Below are positions 52,251-60,250 of a stretch of 64,000 nucleotides of DNA, piece by piece. Both the position numbers and the translations under genes were made by a program. The notes below the pieces were generated by a model. The model searched no databases, was not told where the DNA came from, and saw nothing but the letters and a program-made list of their open reading frames with translations. Source of the DNA: Mycolicibacterium sp. S2-37 (lineage in GTDB: Bacteria; Actinomycetota; Actinomycetes; Mycobacteriales; Mycobacteriaceae); the NCBI RefSeq assembly GCF_017352375.1, contig NZ_JAFEVR010000015.1, positions 124,001 through 188,000 of the forward strand, read 5' to 3'. Numbering within the stretch: position 1 is the stretch's first letter; each line of letters starts with the position of its first letter.

Positions 52251-53624
52251 GACACTCAACGGGATCGGCCTTCTCGATGCGATGCAGGCCGCGCAGCGCG
52301 ACGAGCGGTCAGCCACGGCCCGGCGCCTGCTGGCGATCGGGCGGTTCTGCCGGCGCCGTCTGATGGAGCTCGGCGATGAACACGAGAACTGGTGCGTCGA
52401 CGACTGGGAGGCCGTGGCCGCGGAGGTCGGCGCGGAACTGGGCCGGAGCCGGCAGTGGGCGTCGTCGCAGATGCATCAGGGCGTCACGCTCATCGAGCGG
52501 CTGCCGAAGTTGGGTGCGGCGTTCGCGACGGGGGACATCGCCTACCACGTCGTCGACATCGCGATCAGCCGCACGAACCTCATCGTCGACAAGGCCGTGC
52601 TGGCGCGTATCGACAGCATGCTCACCCGGCAGGCGCCGCGGTGGAACAGGATGTCGCGCAGAAAGATCGTCGAGCAGGTCGACTGGCTGGTAAGCGAACT
52701 GGACCCGGAGGCCGTCCGGGTGGCGAAGAGGTCCGACGACGACCGGTATGTGGATGTCCAGCCAGGGGCGAACGGGATGGCCGAGATCTACGGCACCCTG
52801 CGGGCACCGGCGGCCGCAGCGCTCGATCGGCGTCTCGACGAGTTGGCGGCGACGGTGTGCGCCGACGACCCGCGGACGAAGCGCCAGCGCCGAGCCGACG
52901 CCCTTGACATGTTGACCGCCGGCGGCGCCGCCCTGGCGTGCGAATGCGGTCGGAGGACTGCCCGGCCGACCCCGCCGGGGTGGCGCACAGCAAGGTCGTC
53001 ATCCATGTCCTGGCCGAGGCCGCCACCGTGGCGGGCGGCAGCGACGCGCCTGCGCTGTTGCCGGGCTACGGCGTGCTGCCGGCCGAGGCGCTGCGAGCGT
53101 TGACGCCGACGGCGACGGTTCGTCCGCTGCGGCCCCCGAAGCGCGAAGCCGGATACCGGCCATCGGCGGCGCTCGCCGACTTCGTCCGATGCCGGGACCT
53201 CACGTGCCGGTTTCCCGGATGTGACCGACCCGCGATGGCCTGCGACCTCGACCACACCGTGCCCTATCCCGCCGGGCCGACGCATCCGTCGAATCTGAAG
53301 GCGTACTGCCGTACCCACCACTTACTGAAGACGTTCTACGCCGGGCCGGGCGGCTGGAGCGAGTGCCAGTCGCCCGACGGCACCGTGACGTGGACGTCGC
53401 CCACCGGCCGGCGCTACGTCACGAAGCCCTACGGATCCCTGTTCTTCCCGCAACTCGCGGTGCCGACCGCAGCGCTCTCCGGGACGGCAGCGCCGCCCGG
53501 CCCGGGGCACGGATTGTCGATGCCGGCCCGGCGGCAGACGCGGGCGCAGCAACGGGCGTACCGGATCGACTGGGAACGGGGCCTGAACCGCGCGCGGTAT
53601 GCCGCCGATCCGCCACCGTATTAG
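52243..53624 (+). pseudogene. DUF222 / HNH endonuclease-type protein, frameshifted
   Basis: The first frame (GTG 52243, MFETLNGIGLLDAM) encodes the DUF222 domain to ALACECG near 52947. The correct continuation SEDCPADPAGVAHSKVVIHVLAEAATV is one frame over, beginning near 52947 and ending 53624. It contains the HNH segment with CRFPGCD, CDLDHTVPYP and NLKAYCRTHHLLKT. One missing base near GCGGTCGG explains the break. Repaired, it would be a typical DUF222-HNH protein of about 460 residues. It occupies roughly the place of Rv3776 in gene order. Confidence 0.85.
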
Positions 53625-53663
53625 CTCCCGGGAACCTCCTCGGTGAACTAGCGTTATGCGAAT

Positions 53664-53984
53664 ATGAGCATCCCTCCGTATCAACCGCCGACATCCCCGG
53701 GTCAGGGTCGCGGCAATACGCTGCTGTGTCCGAAGTGCTCCGGGGTCATGAAAACCGTCGACCGCAACGGGATTCACCTCGAGCAGTGTGACAGCTGCCG
53801 GGGCATCTTCCTCGATTTCGGTGAGCTCGAAGCGCTCACCCAGATGGAGAACCGTTTCGTGCAGGCCCCGCCCCCGATGCAGCAGGGGTACCAGTCCGGA
53901 TACGGCCACGGACCGGAGTGGGGTCACCGCGGCAACAAGCGCTACCGCAAGCAGGGCTTCGGCGGGCTCTTTTTCTCCAGCTAG
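53664..53984 (+). CDS. TFIIB-type zinc ribbon protein
   Basis: The 106-residue protein has a zinc ribbon with CPKCSGVMK and CDSCRGIFLDFGELEAL (zf-TFIIB family). The C-terminus is Gly/Gln/Tyr-rich (MQQGYQSGYGHG) and ends GGLFFSS. Such small proteins are common in actinobacteria and are not characterised. The ATG overlaps nothing upstream and its stop overlaps the convergent kinase-like gene by 4 bp. Confidence 0.85.
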   Translation: MSIPPYQPPTSPGQGRGNTLLCPKCSGVMKTVDRNGIHLEQCDSCRGIFLDFGELEALTQMENRFVQAPPPMQQGYQSGYGHGPEWGHRGNKRYRKQGFGGLFFSS

Positions 53985-54754
53985 CGCACCATTCGCACGC
54001 ACGCCGAGGACAGCAACGGGTCGTCGGGGTGGGCCGCGGCCGCGGCGACCACCGCCGCGCGCGCGAACGGTTCGAGCACGGGCCACGGATCGTCCGCGAC
54101 ACCGTCGAGGGCGGCGCCACCGGCCGCACGGTAGGCCGCCAGGAACGCCGCCCAGTCCGCATCGGGGATGTGACCCGCGGCCCAGAGACCGGCGGGCCGG
54201 GCGAGATCCCAGGCCGGGTCGCCGACGCCGAGATCGTCGACGTCGATCAGCAGCCACGGCTCCGCCGGGGAGTGCCTGCCCAGTTGGCCGAGGTGAAAGT
54301 CGCCGTGCACCAACGTCTTCGGCCGATCTGCCGACCCTGCCCGCCATATCCGATCCGGTAGCTGCGCCGCCGCGCGCCGCGCAGGCGCGGCCGCTCCGTT
54401 GTCCGTGGCACCCGTGACCCGCAAGCGCTCGACCGACCGGCGCATCCGGTCCGGCCACCCGTGTACCACCCGCGCCCGCGCCGGCGCGGCGTGCAGGCGG
54501 GCGAGCAGGTCACCCGCCTGGGCCCACGGCAGCCGGTCCGGATCGGGATCCACCGTGTCCAGCCGCGGCCACCGGCTCAGCCAACGGCCGTCCACGGCTT
54601 CGGGCGTCACGGACAACGGAGCGGCCGCGATACCGGGCAGCTGCGCGGCGAGTTCGAGCCGGCAGCGCAGCGCGCGCGGTGACGTCGCCGGCCGGTGCAA
54701 CTTCGTCACCACGGCACCATCAAAGGTGATCTCCGCGCCGGACCGGGTGAGCAC
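53981..54754 (-). CDS. APH-type phosphotransferase
   Basis: The 257-residue protein has a short N-lobe (LTRSGAEITFDGAVVTKLHRP), catalytic loop LVHGDFHLGQLG and metal-binding LLIDVDDLGVGDPAWDLARP. This fits the aminoglycoside phosphotransferase/choline-kinase fold. GTG 54754 is chosen because the frame upstream runs into the decayed AhpD copy and is not coding. The substrate is unknown. Confidence 0.8.
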   Translation of the reverse strand: MLTRSGAEITFDGAVVTKLHRPATSPRALRCRLELAAQLPGIAAAPLSVTPEAVDGRWLSRWPRLDTVDPDPDRLPWAQAGDLLARLHAAPARARVVHGWPDRMRRSVERLRVTGATDNGAAAPARRAAAQLPDRIWRAGSADRPKTLVHGDFHLGQLGRHSPAEPWLLIDVDDLGVGDPAWDLARPAGLWAAGHIPDADWAAFLAAYRAAGGAALDGVADDPWPVLEPFARAAVVAAAAAHPDDPLLSSACVRMVR

Positions 54755-54892
54755 CCCGCGACGGTAGCGCGGCGGCGGATCAGCCGTTGCGCTGATGCCG
54801 CCACCCCGGGATGGCCGTACCCTGGCGAGCAGCTCCCATCTCGTGTCGGACGGGCAGTGCGACATGGGTCCCGGCCGCCAATCCTTCGTTCG

Positions 54893-54942
54893 CCTCGGAA
54901 GGGGTTGCGGCGCAGCGAGATCGATGTGATCCAGGCATCTGA
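54893..54942 (-). pseudogene. duplicated C-terminal end of the AhpD-like gene
   Basis: The minus strand reads LDHIDLAAPQPLPR, closely matching the end of the AhpD-like protein (WNRINLAAPQPLPRQ) at 55704. DNA identity over about 45 bp (54893-54937 versus 55710-55755) is high, with a few changes and one indel. The rest of the gene is not recognisable here. It is probably the scar of a local duplication. Confidence 0.7.
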
Positions 54943-54957
54943 TTTCCTGGGTGCCTC

Positions 54958-55155
54958 CTAGCGGTGTGCTGCCAGCACCAAAGCCATGCAGGCGCAGCCC
55001 GCGACCGCAGCAATGGCAGCCGCGGCGGTCCAGCTGACGGCTCCTCCGGTTGCGCGCTGGACCGCCCACGCCGCCACGACATACGCCAGAGCCGAGACGG
55101 CCGTGCTGGCCACGAACACCAGGACCGACACCAGGGCCACGAATGCGCTACTCAT
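54958..55155 (-). CDS. small two-helix membrane protein
   Basis: The 65-residue reading has two hydrophobic segments (ALVSVLVFVASTAVSALAYVVAAW and AAAAIAAVAGCACMALVLA) joined by a short polar loop. No family is recognised. It lies between the two AhpD gene ends. A chance GC-rich ORF is possible, so the call is tentative. Confidence 0.4.
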   Translation of the reverse strand: MSSAFVALVSVLVFVASTAVSALAYVVAAWAVQRATGGAVSWTAAAAIAAVAGCACMALVLAAHR

Positions 55156-55409
55156 GGCGTGCCGCTGCCGTTGCTCGCAGTTCCCTGACTGTGGGCCGAT
55201 GCCGCGCTCGAGCCGCCGGGTGCCTTCAAAGCCATGGGAACCACCCCAACAAGATCGAACGGGCGTTCGGTCCCCGGCCTAATACGAAGATACGACCACT
55301 TCAGCAACCTGTAAACAACATCTCTCGGCCAGAGGCGGCTGGGGGACGGGATGTCACCCGATCACGGCGCCAAAGCTCGGAACAGCGGGGCCGGTACGCG
55401 GTAGCGTCG
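55156..55409. other. intergenic region before the CDGP-like gene
   Basis: This 254-bp stretch has no convincing gene. The part 55275-55330 is AT-richer than its surroundings and could hold the promoter for the secreted protein at 55410. No repeat or RNA structure stands out. Confidence 0.4.
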
Positions 55410-55703
55410 ATGAGCATGAAGCGCGGCATCGTCGGCGGATCGGCTGTTGTGCTGATGGCCGCCGGATTGATCACCACAGCACCGCCCGCCGCTGCAGGCT
55501 GTCTGTACGGCGGCGACGTGATCAACAAGTGCGACGGGCCCGTTCAGCCCGACGGCACCTGGCAGCGTTGTGTGGCGACGACCCGTTACGTTCCCAGCGG
55601 CTTCAGCTCCCATCTGGTGCCGGTCAGAATCTGCGACACTCTCGGCCCCGGCAGGCAGCCCGCGGATCTCCGGCTGGCCAATCCGCCGGGATACATCAAC
55701 TGA
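55410..55703 (+). CDS. small secreted CDGP-domain protein
   Basis: The 97-residue protein has a signal peptide (residues 1-30, ending PPAAAG) and four cysteines in the mature region: GCLYGGDV, NKCDGPVQPDGTWQRC and RICDTLG. The CDGPxxxDGxxxRC motif defines a family of small exported mycobacterial proteins without known function. ATG 55410 or 55416 is the start. It ends exactly where the convergent AhpD gene ends. Confidence 0.8.
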   Translation: MSMKRGIVGGSAVVLMAAGLITTAPPAAAGCLYGGDVINKCDGPVQPDGTWQRCVATTRYVPSGFSSHLVPVRICDTLGPGRQPADLRLANPPGYIN

Positions 55704-56174
55704 TCACTGCCTCGGAAGGGGCTGCGGCGCGGCGAGATTGATGCGATTCCAGGCGTTGATCGTCACCGCCATCGCGATCGCCTGCGCCAGTTCACGTTCG
55801 GTGAATACCGCCGCCGCACGGGCGTACACCTCGTCGGACACCGGGCCGCGAGTGGCGACCTCGGTGACCGCCTCGGCCAGCGCCAGCGCCGCCTGCTCCC
55901 GTTCGGTGAACAGATCACCGGCCTCCTCCCACGCCGCGATCAGGTTCAGCCGGCGTTCGGTCTCGCCGAGTTTGCGGGCGTCGCGGGTGTGCATGTCGAG
56001 GCAGAAGGCGCAGCGGTTGATCTGCGAGGCACGGATCTTGATGAGCTCGCCGATTTCCGGCTCGAGGTCCTTGGCCGACGCGCTCGACAGCGTCATCATC
56101 GCGTCGTAGAGCTCCGGCGCGGCCTTGAACATCGAGATGCGGGCGGTCTTGTCGGTGGTCAGTGTGCTTGTCAT
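55704..56174 (-). CDS. carboxymuconolactone decarboxylase/AhpD-like protein
   Basis: The 156-residue protein has the AhpD-like helix pair with redox Cys in INRCAFCLDMHTRDARKLGE, and later RLNLIAAWEEA. The CxxC plus nearby His is the peroxidase-reductase signature. It is probably a thiol-dependent detoxification enzyme. It is divergent from a MocR-type regulator with 47 bp between start codons, a pairing that suggests regulation by that protein. Confidence 0.9.
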   Translation of the reverse strand: MTSTLTTDKTARISMFKAAPELYDAMMTLSSASAKDLEPEIGELIKIRASQINRCAFCLDMHTRDARKLGETERRLNLIAAWEEAGDLFTEREQAALALAEAVTEVATRGPVSDEVYARAAAVFTERELAQAIAMAVTINAWNRINLAAPQPLPRQ

Positions 56175-56200
56175 GACATGAACGCTAAGCCGCCAGCGGC

Positions 56201-56212
56201 CCAGAGTTCTGG
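56201..56212. promoter_or_regulatory. candidate MocR operator
   Basis: CCAGA-GT-TCTGG is a perfect inverted repeat in the 47-bp region between the divergent ahpD-like and MocR-type genes. It is followed by GGTTCAATCAG before the regulator ATG. Its position suits control of both genes. The match is short and the call is inference. Confidence 0.4.
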
Positions 56213-56221
56213 TTCAATCAG

Positions 56222-57652
56222 ATGGTGACTTCGTGGGCCAATTCCGGTGCGCGCGACCTGCACCTCGACCTGCGTGAGGTGATCCGGCCAGGAGCGCGCG
56301 GAGTTCGTGAGCTGCTGATCGACGCTCTGCGCGAGGCGGTCCGCTCGGGCCGGCTCTCCCCCGGCACCGTGCTGCCGCCGTCACGCACGCTGGCCGGTGA
56401 TCTCGGCATCGCGCGCAACACCGTGGCCGACACCTACGCCGAACTGGTCGCCGAGGGCTGGCTCGCATCGCGCCAGGGCGCAGGCACCTGGGTCGTCAAC
56501 ACCGCCGCCCACCAGATTCCGGTTCATTCCCGCGGCACCCGGGTGACCCCGCGCCACAACCTCATGCCCGGATCACCCGACGTCGCCGAATTCCCGCGCA
56601 CCGCATGGCTGGCCGCCGCGCGCCGCGCCCTAACGAACGCCCCGAACGAGGCGCTGCGCATGAGCGACCCCCGGGGCCGGCCCGAACTGCGGGCAGCGCT
56701 CGCCGACTACCTGGGCCGGGTTCGGGGCGTCCGGACCAGCGCGGAGACCATCGTCATCTGCGCAGGCGCGCGCCACGGCGTCGAGTTGCTGACCCGGGTG
56801 TTCGCCCGCACCGCTCCCGGCCGCCCGATCGCCGTGGAGGCTTACGGGCTGTACATCTTCCGCGACGCCATCGCCGCACTCGGTGGGTCGACGGTGCCGA
56901 TCGGACTCGACGACCACGGCGCGATCATCGCCGAACTCGACGCGCTCGACGTGCCCGCCGCACTGCTCACCCCCGCGCACCACAGCCCGCACGGTATGCC
57001 GCTGCACCCCGCCCGCCGCACCGCGGCTGTGGAGTGGGCGCAGCGCAGCGGCGGCGTCATCATCGATGACGACTACGACGGAGAGTTCCGCTACGACCGC
57101 CAGCCCGTCGGCGCGCTGCAGAGCCTCGCGCCCGACCGTGTCGTCTACCTGGGGTCGGCCAGCAAGAGCCTGGCCCCGGCGCTGCGGCTGGGGTGGCTGG
57201 CGCTGCCCGACGACCTCGTCGAACCGGTCATCGCCGCCGCGGGAGGCGAACAGTTCTACGTCGACGCCATCGCGCAGCTGACGATGGCCGAGTTCATCCG
57301 CGGCGGCCAGTACGACCGCCACATCCGCCGGATGCGGATCCGCTACCGGCGACGGCGCGACATGCTCGTCGAGGCACTGGCCCGGTTCGACGTCGAGGTC
57401 CGTGGACTGGCCGCCGGACACAACCTGCTGCTGACGCTGCCCGACGGCGCCGAATCGGTCGTCCTGCGTCGTGCCGGTGAGGCCGGGATCGCGTGCTCGG
57501 GGCTGGCGCTGATGCGCCATCCGGCAGCCGGGCCGGACGTACCCGGCCCCGACGGCATCATCGTCGGCTTCGGCACCCCCGCCGAGCACGGGTTCGGCGC
57601 GGCGGTCGAGGCGCTTGCCGCCGTCCTGGCGGCGTCTGGCCTGGCACGGTGA
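56222..57652 (+). CDS. MocR-type (GntR-aminotransferase) transcriptional regulator
   Basis: The 476-residue protein has a GntR winged helix (LLIDALREAVRSGRLSPGTVLPPSRTLAGDLGIARNTV region; here residues about 25-90) and a class I aminotransferase-like domain. The aminotransferase part has the PLP Lys in GSASKSLAPALRLGW and DDDYDGEFRYD. Such regulators sense PLP or an amino compound. It is divergent from the AhpD-like gene and probably controls it. ATG 56222 is used; no clear ribosome site is seen. Confidence 0.9.
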   Translation: MVTSWANSGARDLHLDLREVIRPGARGVRELLIDALREAVRSGRLSPGTVLPPSRTLAGDLGIARNTVADTYAELVAEGWLASRQGAGTWVVNTAAHQIPVHSRGTRVTPRHNLMPGSPDVAEFPRTAWLAAARRALTNAPNEALRMSDPRGRPELRAALADYLGRVRGVRTSAETIVICAGARHGVELLTRVFARTAPGRPIAVEAYGLYIFRDAIAALGGSTVPIGLDDHGAIIAELDALDVPAALLTPAHHSPHGMPLHPARRTAAVEWAQRSGGVIIDDDYDGEFRYDRQPVGALQSLAPDRVVYLGSASKSLAPALRLGWLALPDDLVEPVIAAAGGEQFYVDAIAQLTMAEFIRGGQYDRHIRRMRIRYRRRRDMLVEALARFDVEVRGLAAGHNLLLTLPDGAESVVLRRAGEAGIACSGLALMRHPAAGPDVPGPDGIIVGFGTPAEHGFGAAVEALAAVLAASGLAR

Positions 57653-57675
57653 GCGCGCCGCCGTAAGCTGCCCGG

Positions 57676-58086
57676 GTGGCCGAGCCCCCGATGTCGCCCA
57701 ACCTGTCGCTGACCACACAGGTCTGGCGATTCCTGCTGACCGGTGGGCTGTCGGCCATCGTCGACTTCGGTCTCTACGTGCTGCTGCTCGAGGCCGGCCT
57801 GCACGTCAACCTCGCCAAGACGCTGAGCTTCGTCGCCGGCACCACCACCGCATATCTGATCAACCGCCGATGGACGTTCCAGGCCCCGCCGAGCCGGGGC
57901 CGCTTCATCGCGGTGTGCGCGCTCTACGCCACCACCTACGCGGTGCAGGTCGGTATCAACTACGTCTTCTACATGGCCTGGGACGACAAGTCCTGGCGGG
58001 TGCCCGTCGCGTTCGTCATCGCTCAGGGGACCGCGACGGTGATCAACTTCGTCGTCCAGCGTGTGGTGATCTTCCGGTGGGCTTAG
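57676..58086 (+). CDS. GtrA-family membrane protein (Rv3789)
   Basis: The 136-residue protein has four membrane helices in the GtrA pattern: FLLTGGLSAIVDFGLYVLL, TLSFVAGTTTAYLINRRWTF and the C-terminal GTATVINFVVQRVVIFRW. Rv3789 is linked to arabinan synthesis and has been proposed to carry decaprenylphosphoryl-arabinose across the membrane or to recruit partners. It lies directly upstream of dprE1. GTG or ATG starts both occur near 57676. Confidence 0.88.
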   Translation: MAEPPMSPNLSLTTQVWRFLLTGGLSAIVDFGLYVLLLEAGLHVNLAKTLSFVAGTTTAYLINRRWTFQAPPSRGRFIAVCALYATTYAVQVGINYVFYMAWDDKSWRVPVAFVIAQGTATVINFVVQRVVIFRWA

Positions 58087-58109
58087 ACGCGGGCGGTACC
58101 CTCGTCACG

Positions 58110-59480
58110 ATGTTGGAGACCACGACCCGGCGGCTGACCGGGTGGGCGCGTACGGCGCCCACCGTCGCGAAGGTGCTGTCGACGCCAGACCCCGAGGTGA
58201 TCGCCAAGGCGGTGGCCAGGGTCGCCGACGACCCGGAACGCGGGGTGATCGCCCGCGGGCTCGGACGCTCCTACGGCGACAACGCCCAGAACGGCGGTGG
58301 CCTGGTCGTCGACATGACCGCACTGAACCGCATCCACACCATCGACAGCGACAACGCCCTCGTCGACGTGGACGCCGGGGTGAACCTCGACCAGCTGATG
58401 CGCGCTGCGCTGCCGATGGGTCTGTGGGTGCCGGTGCTGCCCGGTACCCGCCAGGTCACCGTGGGCGGCGCCATCGCCTGCGACATCCACGGCAAGAACC
58501 ATCACAGCGCGGGCAGCTTCGGCAACCACGTGCGCTCGATGCAGTTGCTCACCGCCGACGGCACGGTCCGGCGCATCACGCCCAACGGCGCCGAATCCGA
58601 ACTCTTCTGGGCCACCGTCGGCGGAAACGGCCTGACCGGCATCATCCTGCGGGCGACGATCGAGATGACCCCCACCGAGACGGCCTACTTCATCGCCGAC
58701 GGCGACGTCACCGCCAGCCTCGACGAGACGATCGCCTTCCACAGCGACGGCAGCGAGGCGAACTACAGCTATTCCAGCGCCTGGTTCGACGCCATCAGCG
58801 CGCCGCCGAAGCTGGGCCGGGCGGCGATCTCCCGCGGATCGCTGGCCACCCTGGACCAGCTGCCGAAGAAGTTGCGTCGCGACCCGCTGAAATTCGATGC
58901 GCCGCAACTGCTGACGTTGCCCGACGTGTTTCCCAACGGCCTGGCCAACAAGTGGACGTTCGGCCCGATCGGCGAACTCTGGTACCGCAAGTCCGGCACC
59001 TACCGCGGCAAGATCCAGAACCTGACGCAGTTCTACCACCCGCTCGACATGTTCGGAGAGTGGAACCGCGCCTACGGATCGAACGGGTTCCTGCAATACC
59101 AGTTCGTGGTGCCGACCGAGGCGGTCGACGAGTTCAAGGCGATCATCCTCGACATCCAGCATTCGGGGCACTACTCGTTCCTCAACGTGTTCAAGCTCTT
59201 CGGCCCGGGAAACGACGCGCCACTGAGCTTTCCGATCCCCGGGTGGAACGTCTGCGTGGACTTCCCGATCAAGCCGGGGCTCGGCGACTTCGTCAACGGC
59301 CTCGACCAGCGGGTGCTGGAGTTCGGCGGCAGGCTCTACACCGCCAAGGATTCCCGCACCACCGCCGAAACCTTCCACGCCATGTACCCGCGCATCGACG
59401 AATGGATCGCCGTGCGCCGCGCGGTCGACCCCGACGGCGTGTTCGCCTCCGACATGGCCCGACGCTTGGAGCTCCTCTAG
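58110..59480 (+). CDS. dprE1: decaprenylphosphoryl-beta-D-ribose 2'-oxidase
   Basis: The 456-residue FAD enzyme of the VAO family has RGLGRSYGDNAQN, IACDIHGKNHHSAGSFG and the WNVC382VDFP segment. That Cys is the residue attacked by benzothiazinone inhibitors. With DprE2 it epimerises decaprenylphosphoryl-ribose to the arabinose donor. ATG 58110 fits the family start. It overlaps dprE2 by 1 nt. The presence of Cys rather than Ser or Gly predicts benzothiazinone susceptibility at this target. Confidence 0.97.
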   Translation: MLETTTRRLTGWARTAPTVAKVLSTPDPEVIAKAVARVADDPERGVIARGLGRSYGDNAQNGGGLVVDMTALNRIHTIDSDNALVDVDAGVNLDQLMRAALPMGLWVPVLPGTRQVTVGGAIACDIHGKNHHSAGSFGNHVRSMQLLTADGTVRRITPNGAESELFWATVGGNGLTGIILRATIEMTPTETAYFIADGDVTASLDETIAFHSDGSEANYSYSSAWFDAISAPPKLGRAAISRGSLATLDQLPKKLRRDPLKFDAPQLLTLPDVFPNGLANKWTFGPIGELWYRKSGTYRGKIQNLTQFYHPLDMFGEWNRAYGSNGFLQYQFVVPTEAVDEFKAIILDIQHSGHYSFLNVFKLFGPGNDAPLSFPIPGWNVCVDFPIKPGLGDFVNGLDQRVLEFGGRLYTAKDSRTTAETFHAMYPRIDEWIAVRRAVDPDGVFASDMARRLELL

Positions 59481-60244
59481 TGGTCATCGACGCCGTCGGT
59501 AATCCCCAGACCATCCTGCTGCTCGGCGGCACCTCGGAGATCGGGCTCGCGATCTGCGAGCGTTATCTGCGCACCGCGCCAGCCCGCATCGTGCTCGCCG
59601 CCCTGCCCGACGATCCGGGCCGCGACGCCGCGGTCGCCCAGATGCGTACCGCGGGTGCGAAATCGGTCGAGGTCGTCGACTTCGACGCGGTCCAGACCGA
59701 CAGCCACCCCGATGTGATCGAACAGGCCTGGGCCGGCGGCGATGTAGACGTCGCGATCGTCGCGTTCGGTCTACTCGGAGACGCCGAGGAACTGTGGCAG
59801 AACCAGCGCAAGGCCGTGCAGATCGCCGAAATAAATTACACCGCAGCGGTTTCGGTGGGCGTGCTGCTCGGCGAGAAGATGCGCGCACAGGGGTACGGGC
59901 AGATCATCGCGATGAGTTCGGCGGCCGGTGAACGGGTGCGCCGGTCCAACTTCGTGTACGGCTCCACCAAGGCCGGCCTCGACGGTTTCTACCTCGGCCT
60001 CGGAGAGGCGTTGCGCGAGTACGGCGTTCACGTCCTGGTGATCCGACCCGGACAGGTGCGGACCCGGATGAGCGCACACGTCAAGGAAGCACCGCTGACC
60101 GTCGACAAGGAGTACGTCGCCGAACTGGCGGTCACCGCGTCGGCCAAGGGCAAGGACCTGGTCTGGGCGCCAGGGGCGTTCCGGTACGTGATGATGGTGC
60201 TGCGCCACATCCCGCGGCCGATCTTCCGCAAGCTGCCCATCTAG
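59480..60244 (+). CDS. dprE2: decaprenylphosphoryl-2-keto-ribose reductase
   Basis: The 254-residue SDR-fold enzyme has ILLLGGTSEIGLAICERYL, IIAMSSAAGERVRRSN and the catalytic YGSTKAG. It reduces the keto intermediate from DprE1 to decaprenylphosphoryl-arabinose using NADH. GTG 59480 shares its G with the dprE1 stop codon. It corresponds to Rv3791. aftA starts 6 bp later. Confidence 0.96.
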   Translation: MVIDAVGNPQTILLLGGTSEIGLAICERYLRTAPARIVLAALPDDPGRDAAVAQMRTAGAKSVEVVDFDAVQTDSHPDVIEQAWAGGDVDVAIVAFGLLGDAEELWQNQRKAVQIAEINYTAAVSVGVLLGEKMRAQGYGQIIAMSSAAGERVRRSNFVYGSTKAGLDGFYLGLGEALREYGVHVLVIRPGQVRTRMSAHVKEAPLTVDKEYVAELAVTASAKGKDLVWAPGAFRYVMMVLRHIPRPIFRKLPI

Positions 60245-60250
60245 TCTCCG

